Of a DNA stretch of 46,625 nt, positions 25,491-32,380 are shown piece after piece. The notes below the pieces were generated by a model. That model did no database searches. It saw only the letters and a program-made list of their open reading frames with translations, and was not told where the DNA came from. The stretch is taken from assembly GCF_005889715.1 (NCBI RefSeq), contig NZ_VCKW01000036.1:1-46625 (forward strand), written 5' to 3'. Positions within the stretch are counted from its first letter, which is position 1. Each line of letters starts with the position of its first letter. The DNA is from Actinomadura soli (GTDB lineage: Bacteria > Actinomycetota > Actinomycetes > Streptosporangiales > Streptosporangiaceae). The position numbers were made by a program, and so were the translations under genes.

Positions 25491-27127
25491 TCGGAACCGC
25501 ACCCACCGCCGTCACCGCCGGCTCTACCGGCTCCGTCAGCTCCATCCTCTCCGCAGGAGACGTCACCTCCACCGCTCTGCTCAACTGCCTGATCCGGGAG
25601 GTCTGCGCACCTGAGCAGCAGGTCTGGCAGGACGGCGCCCAGCTCGTCGCGCGTCTGCCCCGTGCGGGAGTCGTGCTGCGCACGGGGCTGGCCCGTCCAC
25701 CGGTGGGCGCGACCTACCGGCTGGCGCCGCCGTACGAGGAGCAGCGCGGGGACGGCTGGATCCCGCTCTCCTGGGGCAGGCTGTCGAATCTGGTGGCGGG
25801 TGAGCTGGAACTGGCGACCGGCCGTCCGAACCCCGAATTCCTCGTCCAGGTGGACGGCAGCCACACCGCCTTGGAAGCGATCATCGCCGCGCGACGGGAA
25901 CCTTCATACGATCCCTACATCGACTCTGAACAGTCTCTGGTGGCGGGTCACCGGTTCCATCCGTCGCCGAAGTCCCGCCAGGGTTCGCCGACAGATTGGT
26001 TGCAATACGCGCCAGAGGCCAGGGCCCGTTTTCGTCCGTTGTGGCTGGCCGTCCCCGAGCATCTCATCGCCGAAGAGGGAACGCTTGAGGCATTCGCTGG
26101 TCTGGAGACCTACGGCCCCCGCATTCCGCAGGGACGGAAGCTGCTTCCCGTCCATCCGTGGCAGTTCTCCTTGCTGGCGGGCAATCCGGTCCTGCGGGAG
26201 GCTCTTGCGCGGGGCTTGTTGCTCAATCTCGGTCCGTCCGATGCCGAGGCGGTGCCGACGTCGTCCGTCCGGACGGCGTATCTGCCGGACGCCGACGTTT
26301 TCTGCAAGTTCAGCCTGGACGTGCGCATCACCAACTGCGTCCGTAAGAACGCCTGGTACGAGCTGTCCAGCGCGATAGCCCTGAACGACCTGCTGCCGCC
26401 CATCTTCAGAAAGCTGAACTCCACGCTTCTCGCAGAGCCCGCGTACCGCAGCGTCACTCTCGCCGATCGCCGCCTGTACGAGGGCTTGGGGGTGATCCTC
26501 CGCGACGGCGTCAGAACCCTTCCCGGGACACCAATCCTTGCGGGCGCCCTAGCCGACCCCTACAACACGTTCCTCGCAGATCTGCCCGCCCTATCGACCC
26601 CGGACGGCGCCCAAGCCTGGTGGGACGCCTACGTGGCGCACGTGGCACCGCCGGTCCTGAGCGCCTACCTCGACCACGGGATCGTCTTGGAACCCCACCT
26701 TCAGAACGTCCTCATCTGCGTGGACGGCGACGGCATGCCCATCCACACCGCGTTCCGCGATCTGGAGGGCACGAAGCTCACCGCAGGCAGCTGGGACCTG
26801 ACACACCTTCCATCGCGCGTCGCGGAAAGCCTCACCTATGCCCCCGACCGTGGCTGGAACCGTGTCGTCTACTGCCTTTTCGTCAATCATCTGACCGAGA
26901 TCGCAGCAGCGATAGCCGATCTGCACCCGCGGCTGGAGAAAGCGCTTTGGCGGACAGCGAGAAAACATTTCGCCGTCCATGACCGCCATCCCCAAATGAG
27001 GGCCCTGCTGGCCGGAGTGCCGCTGCCCGCCAAGGCGAACCTCCGGACCCGCTGGTCCCGCTCGGCCGACCGCGGCGCGACCTATGTCACCGTTCCCAAC
27101 CCGCTCGCCGCGCCCCGACCGCTATGA
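25481..27127 (+). CDS. second NIS siderophore synthetase, IucA/IucC family (PvsD-type)
   Basis: 548 residues from TTG 25481, the only plausible start, 10 nt inside the preceding gene; no ATG or GTG occurs in frame for the first ~70 codons. IucA/IucC blocks are strong: AGHRFHPSPKSRQG, LLPVHPWQFSLL, PTSSVRTAYLP with CKFSLDVRITNCVRKNAW, and VLEPHLQNVLICVDGDG with TAFRDLEGTKL. It differs clearly from the upstream paralogue, so the two probably make different bonds, as PvsB and PvsD do in vibrioferrin. Codons in 25.9-26.9 kb use A/T third bases more than the backbone genes. It overlaps the decarboxylase start by ATGA. Confidence 0.93.
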   Translation: MPVIGTAPTAVTAGSTGSVSSILSAGDVTSTALLNCLIREVCAPEQQVWQDGAQLVARLPRAGVVLRTGLARPPVGATYRLAPPYEEQRGDGWIPLSWGRLSNLVAGELELATGRPNPEFLVQVDGSHTALEAIIAARREPSYDPYIDSEQSLVAGHRFHPSPKSRQGSPTDWLQYAPEARARFRPLWLAVPEHLIAEEGTLEAFAGLETYGPRIPQGRKLLPVHPWQFSLLAGNPVLREALARGLLLNLGPSDAEAVPTSSVRTAYLPDADVFCKFSLDVRITNCVRKNAWYELSSAIALNDLLPPIFRKLNSTLLAEPAYRSVTLADRRLYEGLGVILRDGVRTLPGTPILAGALADPYNTFLADLPALSTPDGAQAWWDAYVAHVAPPVLSAYLDHGIVLEPHLQNVLICVDGDGMPIHTAFRDLEGTKLTAGSWDLTHLPSRVAESLTYAPDRGWNRVVYCLFVNHLTEIAAAIADLHPRLEKALWRTARKHFAVHDRHPQMRALLAGVPLPAKANLRTRWSRSADRGATYVTVPNPLAAPRPL

Positions 27128-28200
27128 AGGAACACGCCCTCAACCTCGACAGGTACCCGGCCTACATCTACGATCTCGCCGGCCTGGAAGCGCATGTCAA
27201 ATCCATTCGCGCCGCCCTCGGGCCGACGGAGCTCTTCTACGCCGCCAAGGCCAATCCCGACGCCGAGATTCTGCGGACCCTCGCATCCCATGTGGACGGT
27301 GTCGAGGTCTCGTCCGGCGGCGAACTCACCCACGTCCGCGAAACCTTGCCCAAGACGCGCATTGCCTTCGGAGGGCCAGGAAAAACTCCTCAAGAACTGT
27401 CCCTTGCCCTCCATGCCGACCGCGTCCACGTGGAGAGCCCGAGCGAGCTGACCCGCCTCGCAGGCGAAGGCTTCGCGAACATCCTCCTGCGCGCGAACCT
27501 CCCGCTGACCACACCGGACGCCGCCCTGACCATGAACGGCCCGTTCGGCATGGACGAGGACACGCTCAACGAATGCGCCTACATGCTGGCGGACAATCCG
27601 CAACTCACCCTTCGCGGCATCCACGCCCACCTGGCCTCGGGCCTGGACGCTCCCACCATGCTCGGCCTAGCCGCCCAGATAACCGAATGGGCTCTCCCCT
27701 GGCTGAAATCCCTGGGAGTGAACAATCCCGAACTGAACGTGGGCGGCGGCATGGCCGTCGACTACAGCTCCCCCGATTCCCGCTTCGACTGGCAGACCTA
27801 CGGGACCGGCCTGAGTCTCATCCCAGCCAAGGTCCGCATCGAACCCGGCCGTGCCATAACCGCCTACCACGGCTGGTACGTCACCGACGTCCTGGACGTG
27901 AAAACGACCCGCGGCGAGACCTATGCCATCCTGCGCGGCGGCACCCACCACCTGAGAACCCCGGTGACGAAAGGGCACGACCAGCCCTTTCTGGCCCTCA
28001 CCGCAAGCGGCATGAAAATCCCGGTCACCCTGGTCGGCCAGCTGTGCACCCCGAAGGACGTCTTCGCGCGCAACGTCCTCGCCCCGCCCCTGATCCCGGG
28101 GGACATCATCGCGTTCACCATGGCCGGGGCCTATGCCTGGAACATCTCCCACCACGATTTCCTCATGCACCCCAAGCCGGCATTCCACTACATCCGCTGA
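27124..28200 (+). CDS. PLP-dependent type III decarboxylase of siderophore operon (PvsE/SbnH-type)
   Basis: 358 residues. It has the alanine-racemase-fold of diaminopimelate/ornithine decarboxylases: FYAAKANPD holds the PLP lysine (Lys42), GIHAHLAS, the phosphate-binding VGGGMAVDY and EPGRAITA, and GQLCTPKDVF carrying the active-site Cys of the second subunit. In vibrioferrin and staphyloferrin B operons such an enzyme decarboxylates an amino acid or a citryl-amino-acid intermediate to give an amine; the same role is inferred here. ATGA overlap with the synthetase. Its 3' end overlaps the opposite-strand gene by 13 bp, with no terminator between. Confidence 0.92.
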   Translation: MKEHALNLDRYPAYIYDLAGLEAHVKSIRAALGPTELFYAAKANPDAEILRTLASHVDGVEVSSGGELTHVRETLPKTRIAFGGPGKTPQELSLALHADRVHVESPSELTRLAGEGFANILLRANLPLTTPDAALTMNGPFGMDEDTLNECAYMLADNPQLTLRGIHAHLASGLDAPTMLGLAAQITEWALPWLKSLGVNNPELNVGGGMAVDYSSPDSRFDWQTYGTGLSLIPAKVRIEPGRAITAYHGWYVTDVLDVKTTRGETYAILRGGTHHLRTPVTKGHDQPFLALTASGMKIPVTLVGQLCTPKDVFARNVLAPPLIPGDIIAFTMAGAYAWNISHHDFLMHPKPAFHYIR

Positions 28201-28550
28201 TCCGGAGCGTCATCGCCGGGGTGGATGATGGACACGATCTGCAGCGCCGCCTCTCCGAGCGCCCGGTCTCCCTCGATTCGAGCGCGCTCGATGGCGCGGG
28301 CGGGCGTGATGCCGCGGGTGCACAGCCGCCAAGCCGTGTCAGGGTCGAGTCCGATCAGCACATCGGGCGTGCCGCCTATCGCTGGCCCCGGCTCTGACCG
28401 CCGCAGTTCCCACCGCTCATTGCCGCGGACGCAGGCCCAACTGCCGAACCCGGTGATGACGACTGAAATGACCGCACCCTCAGGGGCTGGAATGTTCCGC
28501 ATGGTGTGCGGCATTGCCCGCTTGATGGGCGGGCCGAGCCAGGCGCTCAT
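28188..28550 (-). CDS. SCP2/MDMPI C-terminal-domain protein
   Basis: 120 residues, starting MSAWLGPPIKRAMPH. It resembles the C-terminal sterol-carrier-like domain of actinobacterial maleylpyruvate isomerase (MDMPI) proteins: a strand with a Trp-rich stretch, GTPDVLIGLDPDTAWRLCTRG, then EGDRALGEAALQIVSII. Its ATG overlaps the stop of the upstream DinB-like gene (ATGA), so the pair looks like a single two-domain protein split into two coupled genes. The longer frame to 28715 is a shadow of that upstream gene. It may bind a thiol or small hydrophobic ligand; this is inference. Confidence 0.75.
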   Translation of the reverse strand: MSAWLGPPIKRAMPHTMRNIPAPEGAVISVVITGFGSWACVRGNERWELRRSEPGPAIGGTPDVLIGLDPDTAWRLCTRGITPARAIERARIEGDRALGEAALQIVSIIHPGDDAPDQRM

Positions 28551-29194
28551 CCGCGCGGCTCCCCGTGCCAGCGCCAGGACGTGAGGCGCGGACGGCCGGG
28601 CAGTTCGGCGCGGCCGGTGGCCCAGAGCAGCGTCGGCCACGGGCCGGTGTCGCGCGGAGCGTCCGGGAACAGCCGTCCGAGCACACGCGCGCACAGCCCG
28701 GCGGGCGGCTCCCACGCCAGGCCGAGGCCCTCCGCCAAGTCATGCGTGTGGACGAGGGTCTCCACCACGCCCATCGCGGCGAAACCCTCCGGGTCGGACG
28801 CCCCGAACCCGTGATGGGCGCGGACGTCCGGCGCCGTGCCGCGCACCATGGCGATGAGCAGCCCGCCGCACGCCTCCAGTACCTGAAGAAGCCCGTCGGG
28901 CCCGGCCTCGCGGTCCGCGTGGAGGGCGTTCGCGGGCCCGCCGGGCCTCCGGCTCTCCCACACGAACGGCACCTCGCCGTCCATCGGCGGCGTCTTCGGC
29001 CCCAGCTGCGCCGCGTACGCGAAGAGATCGTCGCTCAGATGCTCCACGGTCTCCCAGCAGTCCCATTCGAGGGTTCCGGCCTTGGCGTCCCATGCCTCCG
29101 GGGGCGCCTTCCGCAGGGCGGCGACGGCGAGCTGGACGGCCAGGTCGAGATCGTCCGCGGTGACGTCGTCGACGGCATCGGATGGGCGCGGCAT
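28547..29194 (-). CDS. DinB/maleylpyruvate isomerase-like (mycothiol-dependent) protein
   Basis: 215 residues. It matches the DinB-like four-helix metal-binding fold of the TIGR03083-type actinobacterial maleylpyruvate isomerase family. Candidate metal ligands are His in WETVEHLSDDLFAYA (about residue 52) and the HTHDLAEGLGL segment near 150. Family members use mycothiol as a cofactor or are thiol transferases; the substrate is unknown. ATG 29194 is the start. Downstream gene coupling (ATGA) suggests the C-terminal domain is supplied by the next protein. It is divergent from the acyl-CoA synthetase-like gene; the 145 bp between hold an AT-rich patch (GGAATTCATTAATC). Confidence 0.82.
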   Translation of the reverse strand: MPRPSDAVDDVTADDLDLAVQLAVAALRKAPPEAWDAKAGTLEWDCWETVEHLSDDLFAYAAQLGPKTPPMDGEVPFVWESRRPGGPANALHADREAGPDGLLQVLEACGGLLIAMVRGTAPDVRAHHGFGASDPEGFAAMGVVETLVHTHDLAEGLGLAWEPPAGLCARVLGRLFPDAPRDTGPWPTLLWATGRAELPGRPRLTSWRWHGEPRG

Positions 29195-29339
29195 GATCCG
29201 ACACTACCCAGCGGGTTCACCTGCCCGGAATTCATTAATCAGGGGCACCACCGCCCATTTATGCCACGGTAAGCCGGGTATGCCGTGTGCCGGGACTCGT
29301 CCACGCGGACGATGGGTCTTCGGAGGAGAGACGGACGCT

Positions 29340-30950
29340 GTGCTGCTGCTCGACCAGATGCGGAGTTTCACGAGTCTTGGACTGCGGGCGGCCCGCGCCG
29401 TCCGCGATGTCGGCGTCATGCGCCCGGTGCGGCCGGACAGGGCTGTGCGCCTGCCGCTTGCGTACCTGCGCTTCGGCCCCGTTCCCGCGACGGTCGGCGC
29501 GATGGCGGCGCTGCGCTTCCCCGGCCGGACGGCGCTGATCGACGAACGCGGAACGCTGTCGTACCGGGAGCTCGAGCGGCGGGCGGCGGCACTCGCCACC
29601 GCGCTCCGCGACCGCGCGGGCGGTGACCGGGTCGGGGTCCTGTGCCGCAATCACCGGGGATTCATCGAGACGGTCCTCGCCGCCTCCCGCCTGGGCAACG
29701 ACGTGGTGCTGCTCAACACGGACTTCTCCGCCGCGCAGCTCGGCCGCGTCGCCGAACGTGAGGGCATCGGGCTGCTCGTCCACGATGAGGAGTTCGGCTC
29801 GACGGTCGACGGCTCCGGATTCCCTGGACGACGCCTCCTCGCCTGGACGGACGGTGAGCCGGACGACGCCTCCGAGACGATCGACGCCCTGATGGCCGAT
29901 ACGGAATCGGAGCCGATCGCCCCAGCGCGGACCAGCCGCATCATCGTCATGACGTCCGGGACCACCGGAACTCCGAAAGGCGCGCGGCACGATCTGTCGA
30001 TTTCGTCGTTGCTGCCTGTGGCGCTGAGCCACCTCATGCGCGTTCCGGTGCGGTCGGGCGCGCCCATCGTGATCGCGCCGCCGCTTTTCCACATTCTGGG
30101 TTTCGCCTATGCGACGGTCGGGCTTGGCATGGGCATGCCACTCGTCCTGTCGCGGCGCTTCGACGCGCGGGAGACGCTGGACACGATCGCCGCCTGCGAG
30201 GCGGAGACGCTCGTCGCGGTCCCGGTGATGCTCCAGCGCGTCCTGGACCTGGAGGAGGCGCCGGGAACGCCGTCTCTCCGCGTCGTCGTGTGCGGCGGTT
30301 CGGCGCTGCATCCCCACGTGTCGGACGCGTTCATGGACAGGTTCGGCGAGGTCCTCATCAACGTGTACGGGGCGACGGAGACGGGGTGGGCCACGATCGC
30401 GACCCCCGGCGACCTGAGAGACGCGCCCGGAACGGTGGGGAGACCGTCCTTCCGCCTCACCGTCAAGATCCTGGACGAGAACGGGCGCGAACTGCCCGCC
30501 GGGGAGACCGGCGAGATCTACACCGGGGGCGGCCTGCGGTTCGCGGGGTACACGGGCGGCGGCGGCAAGCGGGTGCGGAACGGCCTGACGGGCACCGGCG
30601 ATCTCGGGCATTTCGATGGGGCGGGACGGCTGTTCATCGACGGCCGCGCCGACGACATGATCATCTCGGGCGGGGAGAACGTGTTCCCCGGCGAGGTCGA
30701 GAGCCTGCTCGGCGGTCATCCGGGCATCGCCGAGGTGTCGGTGACCGGCGTGGACGACGAGAGGTTCGGCCAGCGGCTCGCCGCGCACATCGTCCGCACT
30801 CCCGGGTCGCGGATCACCGAGGACGACGTCAGGGCGCACGTGCGGGAGCGCCTGGCCCGCTACAAGGTCCCGCGAGACGTCAGGTTCGTCGAGGAACTCC
30901 CGCGCACCAGCACCGGCAAGGTGAAAGCGAACGCCCTGAGCGGCACCTGA
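29340..30950 (+). CDS. acyl-CoA synthetase/AMP-dependent ligase (ANL superfamily)
   Basis: 536 residues. The adenylate-forming signature MTSGTTGTPKGARHDL is present (about 200-215), then VYGATETGW (adenine-binding A5) and TGDLGHFDGAGRLFIDGRADDMI (hinge), ending with PRTSTGKVKANAL containing the catalytic C-terminal lysine. These enzymes activate a carboxylic acid with ATP and transfer it to CoA. The N-terminus (about 45 residues, VRDVGVMRPVRPDRAVRLPL) resembles long-chain acyl-CoA synthetases of actinomycetes. GTG 29340 follows GGAGGAG at 29322-29328; ATG 29358 is an alternative. The substrate is not known; a link to the siderophore is not indicated. Confidence 0.92.
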   Translation: MLLLDQMRSFTSLGLRAARAVRDVGVMRPVRPDRAVRLPLAYLRFGPVPATVGAMAALRFPGRTALIDERGTLSYRELERRAAALATALRDRAGGDRVGVLCRNHRGFIETVLAASRLGNDVVLLNTDFSAAQLGRVAEREGIGLLVHDEEFGSTVDGSGFPGRRLLAWTDGEPDDASETIDALMADTESEPIAPARTSRIIVMTSGTTGTPKGARHDLSISSLLPVALSHLMRVPVRSGAPIVIAPPLFHILGFAYATVGLGMGMPLVLSRRFDARETLDTIAACEAETLVAVPVMLQRVLDLEEAPGTPSLRVVVCGGSALHPHVSDAFMDRFGEVLINVYGATETGWATIATPGDLRDAPGTVGRPSFRLTVKILDENGRELPAGETGEIYTGGGLRFAGYTGGGGKRVRNGLTGTGDLGHFDGAGRLFIDGRADDMIISGGENVFPGEVESLLGGHPGIAEVSVTGVDDERFGQRLAAHIVRTPGSRITEDDVRAHVRERLARYKVPRDVRFVEELPRTSTGKVKANALSGT

Positions 30951-31039
30951 CGAAGCGCGAGGTCCTGGGCGGGGCTCCGACGGGGTTCGGGGACGGGGCC
31001 GCACGCCCCCGACACACCGGGCGAGGTCGGGCGGGCTGG

Positions 31040-31348
31040 TCAGGCGGCGCCGGCGCGGTTCTTGGCGGCCATGCAGATGCGGGCGAGGTCGTTGAGGGCG
31101 TCGGCGCGGCGTTCGTCCAGGGAGCGGCGGTCGCCCGGGCCCGCCTCGGCGAGGGTGTCGATGACCAGGGAGAACACGGGCCATTCGGCGGGGCCGATGG
31201 CGCCCTGGAAGTCGATGCCGTCCTCAAGGTCGTCCACGTCGAGGTTGCGGGCGAAGGTGGCGAGGGCGGCCTCGGCCGCCACGACGCCGATGCGCATCGC
31301 CAGCGCGGCCGGTTCGCGTTCGAGGGAGCGCACGTTCTTAGAACCCAT
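31040..31348 (-). CDS. small helical protein of unknown function
   Basis: 102 residues from ATG 31348 (MGSKNVRSLEREPAALAMRI). I do not recognise it. It looks entirely alpha-helical and acidic, with no signal peptide, Cys or metal motif. A 10-codon longer form from GTG 31378 is possible. It stands alone between the convergent acyl-CoA synthetase-like gene and the methyltransferase gene upstream on the same strand (94 bp). Confidence 0.6.
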   Translation of the reverse strand: MGSKNVRSLEREPAALAMRIGVVAAEAALATFARNLDVDDLEDGIDFQGAIGPAEWPVFSLVIDTLAEAGPGDRRSLDERRADALNDLARICMAAKNRAGAA

Positions 31349-31442
31349 GTTCGACAACCTAGACCACACGGGCGACACTCGTCGAACGTTTGATCGAACC
31401 GGTATGAGGCGAACCGGTATGGGCGAACCGCGCGGGACGCCG

Positions 31443-32222
31443 TTACCCGGCGATCGCCTGCTGGAAGAGGTGGGAGTGCGTGAAATGCAGGACGCCGTCC
31501 GGCTTGCTGGGACGCATCCCGGTCGCCGGTCCGCCCGCCAGCTCGTCCTCCAGCTCCCGCCTGATCCGCGCGGCGACGTCGTCGGGCGTCCGCGAGAACT
31601 CCAGCCACGGATCGAGCGGCCGGACGTGGTCGAACCGCTCGGCGCGCTTCACCTCGGCGCCCGCCGCCGTGACGAGGTCCGCGATCCGCGCCTCGGTGAG
31701 CACGGTGCCGTGCGACGGGTCGCGGAGCCGCTCGATCCGGTCGGGGTCGCCGGCCAGCCCGTCCGGGCGGACGAGATCGGCGATGATCAGCGCGGCGCCC
31801 GGCCGGCTGACCCGGACCATCTCCGCCACGACGGCCTCCGGGTCCGCGACCTGGTGCAGCGAGAAGCGGGTGACGACGAGCGTGAACGACCGGTCGACGT
31901 AGGGCAGCGCGGCGGCGTCGCCGCGCGTGAAGGTGACGTTCGTGAGACCGGCGTGGTCGGCGTCGCGCTTGCCTTCGGCGAGCATGGCCGGGGTGAGGTC
32001 GAAGGCCGTCACGTGGCGGACGCGGGGGGCGATCGCCCGGGAGACGATCCCGGTGCCGGCGGCGACCTCCAGCACGACGTCCTCAAGGTCGAGTTCCGGT
32101 TCCATGAACCGGACGAGCCGGTCCAGATGGCGGGTGAACGCGGTGTTCAGCCCGGGGTCTGCGAATCCCGCGGCCTGTGCGGAGAACTCCCGTACGACCT
32201 TGTCGTCATGCGTCACCGTCAC
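31443..32222 (-). CDS. class I SAM-dependent methyltransferase
   Basis: 259 residues. Motif I VLEVAAGTGIVSRAI, an acidic residue at the end of strand 2 (AFDLTPAML), motif TFTRGDAAALPYVDRSFTLV and motif ALIIADLVRP define a Methyltransf_11/UbiE-like fold; the acceptor is unknown. The start is GTG 32222 (VTVTHDDKVV) with AAGG upstream; GTG 32216 is an alternative. The frame is open far upstream through the extragenic hairpin at 32237-32253, but that portion is not conserved-looking. It is probably a free-standing enzyme. Confidence 0.88.
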   Translation of the reverse strand: MTVTHDDKVVREFSAQAAGFADPGLNTAFTRHLDRLVRFMEPELDLEDVVLEVAAGTGIVSRAIAPRVRHVTAFDLTPAMLAEGKRDADHAGLTNVTFTRGDAAALPYVDRSFTLVVTRFSLHQVADPEAVVAEMVRVSRPGAALIIADLVRPDGLAGDPDRIERLRDPSHGTVLTEARIADLVTAAGAEVKRAERFDHVRPLDPWLEFSRTPDDVAARIRRELEDELAGGPATGMRPSKPDGVLHFTHSHLFQQAIAG

Positions 32223-32236
32223 GTCGCCTTGCCTTT

Positions 32237-32253
32237 CTGGGGGCGACCCCCAG
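32237..32253 (-). repeat. extragenic hairpin before the methyltransferase
   Basis: CTGGGGG-CGA-CCCCCAG forms a 7-bp stem, followed by a second GACCCCCTGGGAGG dyad and GAAGATCCTCGCTTCGC (to about 32295). The arrangement resembles the palindrome at 8-27 in reverse. It ends 14 nt before the methyltransferase start, next to its ribosome site, so it could affect translation. Confidence 0.5.
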
Positions 32254-32380
32254 ACCCCCTGGGAGGGGAGGTCCGAAGATCCTCGCTTCGCTGGGGTCAT
32301 CGGGCCTCCTCGAATGGTTGCCCGGATCATCCCCGAAAGCACGAACGGTGAACAGGGGTCAGCGTGACACATCCCCGGCG

